From assembly GCF_023715145.1 (NCBI RefSeq), contig NZ_JAMBNP010000001.1, forward strand, positions 248,001 to 312,000: a DNA stretch of 64,000 bases, in the 5' to 3' direction. Below are positions 1-8,807 of the stretch, one piece after another. A program made the translations under genes and the position numbers. This DNA is from Paenibacillus glycanilyticus (lineage in GTDB: Bacteria; Bacillota; Bacilli; Paenibacillales; Paenibacillaceae). The notes beneath the pieces were generated by a model that saw only the letters and a list, made by a program, of their open reading frames with translations, searched no databases and was not told where the DNA came from. The stretch's first letter is position 1. Each line of letters begins with the position of its first letter.

Positions 1-546
1 ACGTTTGACGTCATGCAGCGGGAATGGGCATCGGGAAGAAGCCCTGTAAGCTGGGCGAACTTTGCGCACCCGCTCTTGCACGCTGCCGTGACCCATACAC
101 CCGATCAGCTTGCCGGTTACCGCGAAATGATGGAAGGACTGGAGTACAGACTGCTTCAGTCCCTGCCCAAGCTAGTCAATACAGGGTTCGAGACGCTGCT
201 CGATGAGTTAAAGACCAAACGGTATACCAGAACCAAGCTTCAGCGTGCTCTTCTATCTATACTGCTCCATCACAAGAAAGAAGATTTCACGCCGGAGAAG
301 CTGGCCGCAGGCGTCCAGTACATCCGCGTGCTTGGCTTCACAGCCAAGGGTCAGGAGCTTCTTCGGAGGATGAAGAAGGAAGCTAAGCTGCCCGTCCTGC
401 TAAGCGCGGCAAGATCCCCCGTTGACTCCCGTTATCTTGAGCTTGATACTCAAGCTTCGGCGGTCTACATGCTGGCTCAGCCGGGACATGCCTCGGCGTC
501 TTCCATGTTCCGGGATTTCACGGATCGGCCGATCATTATTGAGTAA
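1..546 (+). CDS. tmcAL: tRNA(Met) cytidine acetate ligase TmcAL (YlbM), C-terminal part
   Basis: This is the last 181 codons of a gene that begins before the window; the frame is open from base 1. The C-terminal helical part of the TmcAL/YlbM family is recognisable from the segment LVNTGFETLLDELKTKRYT followed by RTKLQRALLSILL, which matches the conserved tRNA-binding helices of that family. TmcAL uses acetate and ATP to form N4-acetylcytidine at the wobble position of elongator tRNA(Met). The nucleotidyltransferase-like N-terminus with the catalytic motifs lies outside the window. The gene converges with the neighbouring ylbL, with only five bases between stops. Family assignment is firm, although the active site cannot be inspected here. 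Confidence 0.85.
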   Translation, partial: TFDVMQREWASGRSPVSWANFAHPLLHAAVTHTPDQLAGYREMMEGLEYRLLQSLPKLVNTGFETLLDELKTKRYTRTKLQRALLSILLHHKKEDFTPEKLAAGVQYIRVLGFTAKGQELLRRMKKEAKLPVLLSAARSPVDSRYLELDTQASAVYMLAQPGHASASSMFRDFTDRPIIIE

Positions 547-551
547 GCCGA

Positions 552-1610
552 TTACTTATTGTTGACTATGGCGCTAATGGCGTAAATAGCGTCCTGCAGC
601 GAGTGTACCGAAATAACCCTCATGCTGCTGCCAAGGGATTTCACCTTGGCAGCAGCTTCCTCGTAATTATCTTCCGGAGCAAGAAACAACTGCGCCCCCG
701 CGAGATCAGCGGCTGCAACTTTGTAATTAATGCCGCCGATTGCTCCAACATTTCCATACTCGTTGATCGTTCCGGTTCCAGCGATGCGGAGCCCCCGGGT
801 CAAATCCTCATCCAGTACAAAATTCAGTGATTGTAGCGTAAACATGAGTCCGGCTGACGGACCGCCTACTTCCCCGGCATTAATTTCGATCCGGTCTCGA
901 AGGTCCTTGGCCAGTACGACTTGCAATTCTCCTAAAGAGATTTCATCCTTTACCGGAGAAGTTAAGGCCGTTGTGATGTTGCCTTCTATGAGCTTGTAAG
1001 GAACAGCTGCATCAAGCGTCTTACCGCTTCTGTTTATGGTAAGACGTACAGAATCCCCATCCTTTTTCCCGCTTAAGGCAGATGTTAATTGTCGAATATC
1101 GTTAACAGAGTGGCCATCTGCCTTGATAACGCGGTCTCCTATCTGAACGTCCTTTGAAGCTCCGTTAATATCACTAATATATAGTTCATCCTCTTTGGAG
1201 TAGGCAATTCCCGCATAGCGATAGGCGGCCTCGATAGCGGTATTCTGCGAAGCCACCATTTCGAGCTTCATGCGCTTCAAATAATTTTGCTCCGACTTCC
1301 CCTGCAAGACCGAATCTTTGCTGTACACGTCAAAATCCTTCTGCCAGGCAGTCTGAATAACTTGCCAATACTTCGCATCGGTCAGCTTAACGGTCGTGAC
1401 GAGAAATGCCCCTTCCTCCCCCTTCTCGGCCAAACGAGACACCTTTGTCTGTTCCGAGCCATGTTGGACAAGCGGCGCTGTCTCGAATGTCAGACCCGGT
1501 TCGTAGATAACGAGCGGGGTTGGCGCATACACAATAATCCACAGCATTATGGCGATCAGTATAATCCCTGCCGCTTGTCTCTTCCTGCCGCTAAGTCGAA
1601 ACTTGCTCAT
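552..1610 (-). CDS. ylbL: SepM/YlbL-family membrane-anchored serine protease with PDZ domain
   Basis: A 352-residue protein. One membrane helix lies at about residues 13-30, so the rest should face outwards. A PDZ domain follows at about 140-205 (YISDINGASKDVQIGDRVIKA), then a Lon-type serine protease domain. The Ser-Lys dyad is visible as Ser252 in GEVGGPSAGLM and Lys297 in IGGINYKVAAA. Relatives include streptococcal SepM, which trims a competence pheromone, and B. subtilis YlbL; no substrate can be read from this sequence. The start ATG at 1610 has GGGG-rich sequence upstream (AAGGGGATTACG). The gene is divergent from ylbJ and convergent with tmcAL. Confidence 0.88.
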   Translation of the reverse strand: MSKFRLSGRKRQAAGIILIAIMLWIIVYAPTPLVIYEPGLTFETAPLVQHGSEQTKVSRLAEKGEEGAFLVTTVKLTDAKYWQVIQTAWQKDFDVYSKDSVLQGKSEQNYLKRMKLEMVASQNTAIEAAYRYAGIAYSKEDELYISDINGASKDVQIGDRVIKADGHSVNDIRQLTSALSGKKDGDSVRLTINRSGKTLDAAVPYKLIEGNITTALTSPVKDEISLGELQVVLAKDLRDRIEINAGEVGGPSAGLMFTLQSLNFVLDEDLTRGLRIAGTGTINEYGNVGAIGGINYKVAAADLAGAQLFLAPEDNYEEAAAKVKSLGSSMRVISVHSLQDAIYAISAIVNNK

Positions 1611-1747
1611 CGTAATCCCCTTCCTGAGGGCTCTGGTGGTCTATCATGGTCATGCCGAGCGTACAATGGAACAGACCCTGGTTTGTCCGAACCCGTCATC
1701 CCATTCGTTAAATCGTTAATCCTAATCCTACTGGAGTTGATTCATAT

Positions 1748-2980
1748 ATGGCACGAACAATCCTATACGCCGCACTCTCGATTCTGATGGTCACTGCAAT
1801 CATCCGCCAGCCGGACGAGTCTTTCCAAGCCTCGCTTCAAGGACTGACCATCTGGTGGAATATCGTCTTTCCCGGCCTCTTGCCTTTTCTGGTCTTGTTC
1901 GAGCTGATAGCCGCCTTCGGACTCATTCACGGTATCGGGGTTCTGCTGCGGCCGGTTATGCGCGCCTTGTTCAAGCTGCCCGGAGAAGCTGCGCTGCCGC
2001 TGTTATTCGGATGGTTGTCCGGACATCAGGCAGGAGCCGAAGCAACGGCCGCCTTGCGCCGCGACGGACTTGTATCCAAACGCGAAGGGCAGAGACTGCT
2101 GGCATTGTCCCATATGCCGAACCCGCTCTTTATGCTGGTCGTTATCGGCGCGGGCTTTCTTCACCGTCCGGAGCTTGGCCTGTTCATCGCTTCTATTGTA
2201 TGGCTCTCTGCCTTATGTACCGCGGGTTGGATTACGCTGTTTGGCAGACGCAAGCCATTATCGCACGCGATCGTCCGCACTGCCGCAGCCCATCCCGCGG
2301 GCAGGCTGCTTGATCGTGTAGCCGACGCAATTACAGCAAGCCGCGACCGGGATGGCCGCAGCTTCGGCAAAGTGCTGGGCGACGCCGTATCCTCCGGCGT
2401 ACAGAAGCTGCTTGTCGTTGGCGGCTTTATGATCTTTGCGGCTGTTATAGCCCGGCTTGCCTTGCCCCTCATACAGAGCGTTCTGCCAAGCGGAGCCGCG
2501 GAACTTCTCCTGCCAGCCCTTCTCGAGAGCCACATCGGTTCGTATGCCGCGGCCGTATGGCAAGGACCGGGCATCAGCGCGGCAATAAGCGCCGCAGCCG
2601 TTGCCGCTATTCTTGCCTGGAGCGGCTTAAGCTCCCTATTGCAAGCCGGTTATGCCATAAGCGGCACCGACCTGAAGCTGCTGCCGCTGATCGGAGTCCG
2701 GCTGCTTCACGCGCTGCACGCCGCCGCATTCGCTCTGCTGCTATGGAAGCCGGCGCAGGCTGTTATCACTTTGCTGCCAAGCCGGTTAACCGGCGCGACA
2801 GCCGCTATGCTGCAGGATGGCGCAGACTGGCAGCGCCCTAGCAACGCATACGAGGCCGTCACCGCACTTGGCCTCCCGTCACTTTGGCCTTATACGCTGA
2901 CGGCCGCGGCCGTGCTTGCTATTTTGTTTATTTTGATGCGGTTAGTTACGCATCGAACGCCCGGCCTAAGAAATCGCTAG
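1748..2980 (+). CDS. ylbJ: Sporulation integral membrane protein YlbJ
   Basis: A 410-residue polytopic membrane protein with about eight hydrophobic segments and two nucleoside-recognition/Gate-type regions, including the conserved stretch FGWLSGHQAGAEATAALRRD and the later EAVTALGLPSLWPYTLT. This pattern is that of YlbJ, a mother-cell sporulation membrane protein required for heat-resistant spores in B. subtilis; the transported solute is unknown. The start is the ATG at 1748 behind a GGAG at about 1733. It converges with coaD, whose stop codon follows immediately after the ylbJ stop. I saw no clear sigma-E promoter by eye, although an ATG-proximal GTACAAT lies at about 1661. Confidence 0.85.
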   Translation: MARTILYAALSILMVTAIIRQPDESFQASLQGLTIWWNIVFPGLLPFLVLFELIAAFGLIHGIGVLLRPVMRALFKLPGEAALPLLFGWLSGHQAGAEATAALRRDGLVSKREGQRLLALSHMPNPLFMLVVIGAGFLHRPELGLFIASIVWLSALCTAGWITLFGRRKPLSHAIVRTAAAHPAGRLLDRVADAITASRDRDGRSFGKVLGDAVSSGVQKLLVVGGFMIFAAVIARLALPLIQSVLPSGAAELLLPALLESHIGSYAAAVWQGPGISAAISAAAVAAILAWSGLSSLLQAGYAISGTDLKLLPLIGVRLLHALHAAAFALLLWKPAQAVITLLPSRLTGATAAMLQDGADWQRPSNAYEAVTALGLPSLWPYTLTAAAVLAILFILMRLVTHRTPGLRNR

Positions 2981-3493
2981 TCAGTTGTTCGACTGCTTGG
3001 CTTTATATTTCTCCACCAGCCGATGCTCGATAGGAGCTGGCACCAGCTCGTTAACCGGGCCGCCGAACATCGCGATTTCTTTCACGATGCTGGAGCTGAG
3101 ATAGGAAAATTTCGGATTGGTCATCATAAAGATCGTCTCGATCTCGTGATCCAGCAATTGATTCGTCGAAGCAAGCGTCAGCTCGTATTCGAAGTCCGTT
3201 ACCGAACGGATGCCCCGGACAATGACGCTGGCTTTGCGGGATTTCATGAACCGGACGAGCAGATCACGGAAGCTGTCGATCGATACATTCGGAAGATCGC
3301 CGGTTATCTCCCGCAGCATCTCCTTGCGCTCATCCAAGGAAAACAGCGGACTTTTGCTCGTATTGTTCAGCACGGCGACAATCACATGATCGAACTGCTT
3401 GGCCGAACGGCGAATAATGTCAAGATGCCCTAATGTCGGCGGATCAAAGCTCCCGGGATATACCGCTACACGTCCGTTCTCATTCATCTGCAT
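2981..3493 (-). CDS. coaD: Phosphopantetheine adenylyltransferase
   Basis: CoaD transfers AMP from ATP to 4'-phosphopantetheine, the fourth step of coenzyme A synthesis, in the cytosol. The nucleotidyltransferase signature is present: YPGSFDPPTLGHLDII with the TxGH motif near the N-terminus, and SYLSSSIVKEIA near the C-terminus. I chose the ATG at 3493 (170 residues, starting MQMNENG): a further upstream ATG at 3508 is part of the sequence ATGGAGGA, which is itself the ribosome site, and GGAGG lies eight bases before the ATG at 3493. The chosen start overlaps the end of rsmD by 14 bases, so the two genes are probably translationally coupled. Length is normal for the family. Confidence 0.93.
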   Translation of the reverse strand: MQMNENGRVAVYPGSFDPPTLGHLDIIRRSAKQFDHVIVAVLNNTSKSPLFSLDERKEMLREITGDLPNVSIDSFRDLLVRFMKSRKASVIVRGIRSVTDFEYELTLASTNQLLDHEIETIFMMTNPKFSYLSSSIVKEIAMFGGPVNELVPAPIEHRLVEKYKAKQSNN

Positions 3494-4070
3494 CTCTAGT
3501 TCCTCCATCTGGGCTGCCAGGCGAATAGCGGTAAAGAGTTACGGCCGTATCGCCATATTTTTGTTTTCTCAGCAATATAAAATGCTCCATCTGATCCGGA
3601 TACTCATGGCCGGCATCATGCTCAACCACAATGGTCGCGCCTTCCTCCAGAAGCGACCGCTGCGCCATATCCGCCATAAGCTCATCCATATGGGTCAAGC
3701 GGTAAGGCGGGTCCAGGAATACAAGCGAAAAAGCGACTCCCCGCTTCTCCAGCAGCTTGAGCGCCCGCTCCGCGTCATTGCGGTAGATTTCCGCATGCCG
3801 CCCCATTCCCGCCGCTTCCGTATTTAATTTAATGATATCAATGCTTATTTTTTCTCGGTCGATAAAGATCGTCCGCTCGATGCCTCTGCTCCAAGCTTCA
3901 ATACCGAGCCCGCCGGTGCCAGCGAATAAATCGAGTGCAAGACCACCGTCGAAAAACGGTCCAATCATGCTGAATATCGCTTCCTTCACCTTATCGGTCG
4001 TCGGACGCGTATTCATCCCTGGAACCGCCTTCAGCGTGCGGCCTTTTGCCGCTCCCGCAATGACTCTCAC
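3480..4070 (-). CDS. rsmD: 16S rRNA (guanine(966)-N(2))-methyltransferase RsmD
   Basis: A 196-residue Rossmann-fold SAM-dependent methyltransferase that modifies G966 of 16S rRNA during 30S assembly. The N-terminus MRVIAGAAKGRTLKAVPG and the requirement TRPTTDKVKEAIF are typical of RsmD/YlbH. The SAM-binding loop FAGTGGLGIEAWSRG lies at about residues 50-64 and the catalytic motif DPPY is seen in LVFLDPPYRLTH. The gene is the first of a two-gene unit with coaD, as in other Bacilli. Confidence 0.92.
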   Translation of the reverse strand: MRVIAGAAKGRTLKAVPGMNTRPTTDKVKEAIFSMIGPFFDGGLALDLFAGTGGLGIEAWSRGIERTIFIDREKISIDIIKLNTEAAGMGRHAEIYRNDAERALKLLEKRGVAFSLVFLDPPYRLTHMDELMADMAQRSLLEEGATIVVEHDAGHEYPDQMEHFILLRKQKYGDTAVTLYRYSPGSPDGGTRDADE

Positions 4071-4186
4071 TGCTTATTGCTCCCTTCGTCTACTGTCGAT
4101 GCCTATAGTACCACACTTTCCCTTGGATTATAAAGGCACCTCGAGCGTGATAAAAGGAGGCCGCAATATTTTTTTGGCGTAAAATG

Positions 4187-4340
4187 TATAATCGCCCATA
4201 AAGCGGACAAGATAAAATCATCGGCGTCGGAAGATGCCGTAGACAACCGCGGAGAAGACTTACGTTTCCCCATAAGCTCTTCGTCCGGTTTCTCCTCTCC
4301 CATGAAAGGACGCTCAGAAATGAGCGTCCGATTTTTTTTG
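4187..4340 (+). ncRNA. Candidate small RNA with its own terminator
   Basis: A perfect -10-like hexamer TATAAT lies at 4187-4192 and a strong Rho-independent terminator at 4308-4340 (GGACGCTCA, GAAA loop, TGAGCGTCC, then eight T). No plus-strand reading frame with a ribosome site lies between them, so the terminator has no gene to serve. The predicted transcript, about 140 bases, holds an internal hairpin (CGGCGTC, GGAA, GATGCCG at about 4226-4245) and, just before the terminator, the pyrimidine-rich stretch TTTCTCCTCTCCC, which could pair with Shine-Dalgarno sequences, as C-rich loops of Bacillus sRNAs do. No good -35 is seen. Speculative. Confidence 0.35.
4308..4340 (+). terminator. Rho-independent terminator
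   Basis: Nine-base perfect stem GGACGCTCA/TGAGCGTCC with a GAAA loop followed by a run of eight T on the plus strand. The T-run lies only on the plus-strand side, so it terminates rightward transcription. Confidence 0.75.
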
Positions 4341-4442
4341 GATAAAGCTTTTATTTATAAGGTATTGAAGAAATCAAACAAGCGTGTATTCATTTATTGT
4401 CAACCAATTGTCCACCAAATTTAAATAAATACTTAACTTATA

Positions 4443-4476
4443 AACCCGCAAACACCTTGTAATGGTTTGCGGGTTA
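4443..4476. other. 11-bp perfect hairpin in the gerK leader
   Basis: AACCCGCAAAC pairs perfectly with GTTTGCGGGTT around an 11-base loop, directly before the germination operon. The T-run after it is weak (ATTGTTGTTTGCC). It may be a terminator insulating the operon or a leader structure. It contains the TTG at 4467 from which the longest gerKA frame could start, which argues against that start. Confidence 0.6.
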
Positions 4477-4526
4477 TTGTTGTTTGCCTTTCACGCTCCG
4501 TCATTTTTTGTTGCTTAAGCGACTTC

Positions 4527-5915
4527 ATGATAATCAATCCGTATACAAACCCCAATGTCTGCCAAAAATATAAGGAAATTCTTCTGAGGGGGCAGATTGA
4601 AATCATTAATTTAGTTCAGGAAATGAAATCTGCGTTCTCTGATCAAGATGATTTTTTCGTTCAAGACGCGCAATTTGACGGCACGGCCTTTTTCCTTATT
4701 GGTTTTAACACGCTTATTGATTTTGCCAAGTCAAATTTATATGTTCGGCAGATGACTCAACGTTCTGCTTCCGTACATGAACTTTTCCTCAACCTTAGCG
4801 ATCAGCTTGATAAGGATGCAGCACAACTCAAAAAAGCCGTGTTGGACGGAAAACTAGTTCTGATCTCTGAAAGCGGCAATAACGCTATTGTGGAACCCGT
4901 CCCCCAAAGCCTCAGACGAAGCGTTGAAGAGCCCAGAAATGAAAGTCCCATTCAAGGTCCGTTGGATGCCTTTGGAGAAGATATTGAACTTAATATAGGA
5001 CTGATTCGAAAAAGACTGGGCACTGAACGCCTATGCCTCTGCTCTTACCAAGTAGGAGAGCTCGCCAAGCAGAGAATTTCAATGCTGTATATTAGAGGAA
5101 AAGCTCAAACTGCTCTAATTGAAAAAGTTGACCAGCGGTTAAAACAAATTGAATCAGATATAGAAACCATTGACGATCTGAATAAGCATTTGGGTAAACG
5201 CATCTTGAGTCCTGTCAGTCATCTGTTTGCAACTGAAGTGCCCGTACAGGCTATTCATTCTCTGAAAAAGAATAGAATCGTTCTTTTTTTGGAAAATCAG
5301 CCTTTCGCGCTTGTTTTCCCTCATCTTATTTCTGATATGCTGCATACTGCTAACGATCGCAATCTCCCTATCGGGCTTTCACTAATGATCCGCGCCTTAA
5401 GAGGATTAGGAGTATTTGCCACGCTTGTACTTCCCGCTCTATATGTAGCCCTAACTTCGGTTAACCCTGAAATTTTAAAAACAGATCTCGCCTTGTTTAT
5501 TGCGGATAGCAGAGAAGGCATTCCACTAACGCCTGTACTTGAAACCCTTATCATGACTATTCTAGTTGATTTAATCACCGAAGCAATTGTACGACTCCCC
5601 AAAAGCGTGGGCCCTACCGTTACGATGGTTGGCGGAGTTGTCCTTGGCACAGCGATGGTAGAAGCAAAATTAGTCAGCAACTTATTAGTAATCGTGATTA
5701 CTTTTATGCTGATTGCAAGCTCCGCCGTCGTAGGCGTGCAAAATGCTTTATACATCCGGTCGTTAAAATACCCTGTGTTTGTTTTAGCCTCTGTTTACGG
5801 CATTGTAGGTTTAATTGTTGGTTTAGCCTTAATAAGCATTTATTTGGCTAGTTTAACGTCTTGCGATATTCCCTATATGACTTTTCGAATGAAAGGAAAG
5901 GAAGGCATAAAGTGA
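4527..5915 (+). CDS. gerKA: Spore germination protein, GerA family (GerKA-like)
   Basis: A GerA/GerKA-family subunit of a nutrient germinant receptor, located in the inner spore membrane. The soluble N-terminal region (to about residue 270) holds typical signatures such as LAKQRISMLYIRGKA and EDIELNIGLIRKRL. Membrane helices follow, including HLISDMLHTANDRNLPIGLS, ALYVALTSVNPEIL and the conserved LITEAIVRLPKSVGPTVTM with VGGVVLGTAMVEA. I place the start at ATG 4527; the frame is open back to TTG 4467, but that codon sits inside a hairpin. No strong ribosome site is visible at either, so the start is uncertain. It is the first gene of a three-gene operon that is visibly richer in A+T than the flanking genes. 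Confidence 0.88.
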   Translation: MIINPYTNPNVCQKYKEILLRGQIEIINLVQEMKSAFSDQDDFFVQDAQFDGTAFFLIGFNTLIDFAKSNLYVRQMTQRSASVHELFLNLSDQLDKDAAQLKKAVLDGKLVLISESGNNAIVEPVPQSLRRSVEEPRNESPIQGPLDAFGEDIELNIGLIRKRLGTERLCLCSYQVGELAKQRISMLYIRGKAQTALIEKVDQRLKQIESDIETIDDLNKHLGKRILSPVSHLFATEVPVQAIHSLKKNRIVLFLENQPFALVFPHLISDMLHTANDRNLPIGLSLMIRALRGLGVFATLVLPALYVALTSVNPEILKTDLALFIADSREGIPLTPVLETLIMTILVDLITEAIVRLPKSVGPTVTMVGGVVLGTAMVEAKLVSNLLVIVITFMLIASSAVVGVQNALYIRSLKYPVFVLASVYGIVGLIVGLALISIYLASLTSCDIPYMTFRMKGKEGIK

Positions 5916-6994
5916 CGCAACGGTTGCAAATCGGATTCGTTTTTATCATCATGCATATGGGTTTCGGTTATTTAATGTATCCCAGACTTACCTATTCGTT
6001 AACGAATACCGGGCATTGGGGGGTCGTGCTTACTTATGGATTGCTTCAATTGATATTAATCACGATCTACAAGAAGGGACTGAATTACTTTCCAAAAGAA
6101 GATATGGTCGATATTTTTTTGAAAATGGGCAGATGGGTCGCATTCATTTTTCTATTTCCGTATGCGATCAATCTGACCGCGCTTGCAGCGATGGACCTTC
6201 GCGCTCATGCCGAAACCATTACCTCAATCTTCTTGATTCGAACACCTTATTTGGCGGTATTAATATTACTCTTCTTTATTTCAACTTATACAGCAATAAA
6301 AGGTTTAGGCACCATTTTACGTACATCCATCATCTTTTTCATCACTATTAATTTATTGGTGATATTTGTTATTGCTTCCTCGACCGTAAATTTTGATTTG
6401 CGGAACGCTTTGCCCGCTTGGCCTTCTTCACTTGATTTCTTATGGAACATAAAATTCTTTTATCTTATGGGATTCTCGGCAATCTTATTTATAGGATTCA
6501 TCCCATCGGAAACGAATTTGAAGCTTAGCCAACTCTTTGCGGCGTGGGCGTATGTATTGTTGTTTTTTTTGAGCGGTGTGTATTTCCCTCTTTTCATATT
6601 TGGTCAAGAAACGGTCTCCACCTTTCTTTTTCCCATAAAAGAGGCGGCGGATTCAGTCGACATAGGATGGTTTGTTTTTAATCGGCAAACAATCTTCTTT
6701 GGCATATCCATAATTGGGTTTAATCTCATCTTGACTGCCGTACAGTTCTGGATGGTCGGGAAAATCATGCAAAAATTAGTCCATTGGAAGAGAAGCAAAG
6801 CCTCCTATTGGACCAGTGCTTCTTCTCTTCTCGCATTTATATTCGCAGCATGCGTCCCAAACCGGATTTGGATTGAAAAGCTCATCTACTTGAGTGGAGG
6901 TACTAATGTTTATTTTATCGTAACCCTCCCATTAACCATTCTTCTCTATAGTGTTCTAGTTGAAAAGAGGACGGCAGGTTATGAAAAAAAATAA
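5912..6994 (+). CDS. gerKB: Spore germination protein, GerB family (GerKB-like)
   Basis: A 360-residue, roughly ten-helix membrane protein of the GerAB/GerKB family in the amino acid-polyamine-organocation superfamily. In germinant receptors the B subunit binds the germinant within the membrane. I chose the GTG at 5912, which overlaps the gerKA stop as GTGA and has AAAGGAAGG just upstream; the frame is open further back to 5861 but that extension would lie wholly inside gerKA. Recognisable stretches are FIIMHMGFGYLMYP near the N-terminus and FFYLMGFSAILFIGFIPS in the middle. The specificity cannot be deduced. Confidence 0.88.
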   Translation: MTQRLQIGFVFIIMHMGFGYLMYPRLTYSLTNTGHWGVVLTYGLLQLILITIYKKGLNYFPKEDMVDIFLKMGRWVAFIFLFPYAINLTALAAMDLRAHAETITSIFLIRTPYLAVLILLFFISTYTAIKGLGTILRTSIIFFITINLLVIFVIASSTVNFDLRNALPAWPSSLDFLWNIKFFYLMGFSAILFIGFIPSETNLKLSQLFAAWAYVLLFFLSGVYFPLFIFGQETVSTFLFPIKEAADSVDIGWFVFNRQTIFFGISIIGFNLILTAVQFWMVGKIMQKLVHWKRSKASYWTSASSLLAFIFAACVPNRIWIEKLIYLSGGTNVYFIVTLPLTILLYSVLVEKRTAGYEKK

Positions 6995-8027
6995 TCCCTA
7001 CAAAACAATAGTTGTACTGATGTCTTTGACCTTACTCTGTGGGTGCTGGGATATAAAAGAAATCAATCAGCGTGCCTTGCCGTTGGTCATGGGGGTTTCC
7101 AAGGAACACGATAAAGAATACCGAGTGACCCTGTCTATTCCAAGAACTAATGCAGAAGAAAAAACGCGAATTGTAACGGGGAGAGGCGATTCCGTTTCAA
7201 GTATTTTGGGACAAATGCGGAATAATTCTGAGAATGCCCTTGACTACTCGCAATTGCAATTAATTGTCATCGATAATAAATTGGCAGCTAACCAACCGGA
7301 ATGGATAAAAATAATTAAGTATTTCATGACTTCAAAAGAAATTCCGTCTATCGCGTTGGTTGCGATTACGGATGACAATATTGAAACGATGTTTTCGAAT
7401 ATTAGCAAATTAGGCTTCGCCGGAACCGCTGTATATGACTTTTTTAGTAAAGGGGCCGGCTGGGCACCGGAGGTCTCAAGCACCCGCATTTGGGAAGTTT
7501 ATCAGAGTTTGTTTTCTTATACGAATGACATAGCCGTCCCCGTCGTAAATACAGCTAAAGACACGGTACTGAACTTTGATGGCTCCGCTGTATTGAAGAA
7601 TGGGAAAATAACGGAGAGAATCAGCCCGAGTGAAAACCATCTCGTTCATTTGTTTCAAAACCATACCACGATAAGGAATACAGAAAATCTGGGATTTGCC
7701 ACCATCACGGTCATTGATAGCTCATTAAAAGTCAAACCGTCCATGAAAAATAGTGAACCGCGGATAGCAAGCGATTTATCTCTAAAAATAAGCATTCTGG
7801 AAAGCGATGAAGGCGTATCGAATAACCGGCTCAAAGAAGCCCTTGAGAAAAGGATTGAACAGCGGTTTAATGATATATTTAAACAAAACCAGAAAAACAG
7901 AACGGATATATTCGGCTTTGGCCAGCATTTCCGTTCACGGATTCCGTATGATGAACTAAAAAACTGGAGAGAAGCATATTTACCTAAGTTAATCGTGAAT
8001 TTTCAGGTTCATGTTAGAATGGAATAA
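6981..8027 (+). CDS. gerKC: Spore germination lipoprotein, GerC family (GerKC-like)
   Basis: A 348-residue Ger(x)C-family protein. A lipoprotein signal peptide ends in LTLLCGC with lipidation expected at Cys22, followed by WDIKEINQRALPLVMGVSKE, the highly conserved start of GerC proteins. The C subunit is lipid-anchored to the outer face of the inner spore membrane and completes the receptor with the A and B subunits. I chose ATG 6981, nine bases behind GAGGA; an earlier ATG at 6960 lies inside gerKB and has no ribosome site. The gene overlaps gerKB by 14 bases. No clear terminator follows, although a T-rich stretch lies at about 8064-8072. Confidence 0.88.
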   Translation: MKKNNPYKTIVVLMSLTLLCGCWDIKEINQRALPLVMGVSKEHDKEYRVTLSIPRTNAEEKTRIVTGRGDSVSSILGQMRNNSENALDYSQLQLIVIDNKLAANQPEWIKIIKYFMTSKEIPSIALVAITDDNIETMFSNISKLGFAGTAVYDFFSKGAGWAPEVSSTRIWEVYQSLFSYTNDIAVPVVNTAKDTVLNFDGSAVLKNGKITERISPSENHLVHLFQNHTTIRNTENLGFATITVIDSSLKVKPSMKNSEPRIASDLSLKISILESDEGVSNNRLKEALEKRIEQRFNDIFKQNQKNRTDIFGFGQHFRSRIPYDELKNWREAYLPKLIVNFQVHVRME

Positions 8028-8156
8028 CTTTTGTTGGTCTTCAACTTTGCTTGGCCATCGTGTTTATTTTTTTGCCTGGCAGTACGGCTCCCCACTGCTA
8101 ATCCCAATTCTTTTGGAGTATAGTAAAAATACCACTTTTACAGACGGGAGGTTCTT

Positions 8157-8687
8157 ATGAGCCAATTAAGCAGCTATATTATCCCCGTGCTCGTCATCCT
8201 GTTTATCATGTACCGTCGCTTCAAGCGGTCCATCGGTTTTCAGCCTTTCAAACCCGGCAGGCTGAAAATGCGAATCGGACTCTTCTGCGTCATCGGCATT
8301 CTGCTGCTTGTCACCGGCTTTCCCCATCCGGCGATATACCTGTCCGATGCCTTGGGAATCGCCTGCGGAGCCGTCATTGCCTATTACGCAATCAAGCACA
8401 GCCGATTCGAGCAGCGCGACGATACATTATTTTACCGGACGCATGTTGGCATTGAGACACTGGTCGTTCTTCTATTCATCGGCAGAATAGCCTTCCGGGT
8501 CATTGAGATGTTTGGCGAAGGCGGGACGATGGCCATGAATCCCAACTTGAACGGCGGGACAGCCCAGATGCAGCAATATACGAATGACCCGCTCACCGCG
8601 GCAACCTTCTTCCTTCTCGTAGCCTACTACATCGGCTATTATACCTTTATCCTCCGCAAGAGCGACGAGAAAGCGGCGGTCTCTTAA
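8157..8687 (+). CDS. CcdC/DUF1453-like membrane protein
   Basis: A 176-residue protein with about four or five hydrophobic helices: residues 5-18, 42-56, 68-82, 97-114 and 150-166. Overall layout and the segment VILFIMYRRFKRSIG followed by PGRLKMRIGLFCVIG resemble the CcdC (DUF1453) family of small Bacillus membrane proteins, but the match is by eye and not strong. A GGGAGG ribosome site lies just ahead of ATG 8157 and a terminator follows at 8692-8716, so it is a single-gene unit. Its role is unknown. Confidence 0.6.
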   Translation: MSQLSSYIIPVLVILFIMYRRFKRSIGFQPFKPGRLKMRIGLFCVIGILLLVTGFPHPAIYLSDALGIACGAVIAYYAIKHSRFEQRDDTLFYRTHVGIETLVVLLFIGRIAFRVIEMFGEGGTMAMNPNLNGGTAQMQQYTNDPLTAATFFLLVAYYIGYYTFILRKSDEKAAVS

Positions 8688-8691
8688 GCAG

Positions 8692-8716
8692 GCGTTCCTT
8701 CGGGAACGCTTTTTTT
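8692..8716 (+). terminator. Rho-independent terminator
   Basis: GCGTTCC, TTCG loop, GGAACGC, followed by seven T, directly after the stop of the CcdC-like gene. Confidence 0.9.
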
Positions 8717-8807
8717 CATGTTCAATTCTCTCCCCGCCTTAGTAACCAAGCGTCTCGTCAGGAAATATCATGACATAAGCAAAGAAGATAGATGAGGTGA
8801 ACTCAAC

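Noticed and set aside
4103..4303. A 66-codon minus-strand frame between rsmD and the ger operon
   Set aside because: No ribosome site at usable distance and no resemblance to a known protein; the strand with the terminator is the other one.
4467..4526. TTG at 4467 as gerKA start
   Set aside because: It lies in the stem of a perfect hairpin and adds residues that do not look like the family; ATG 4527 is preferred, although its ribosome site is also weak.
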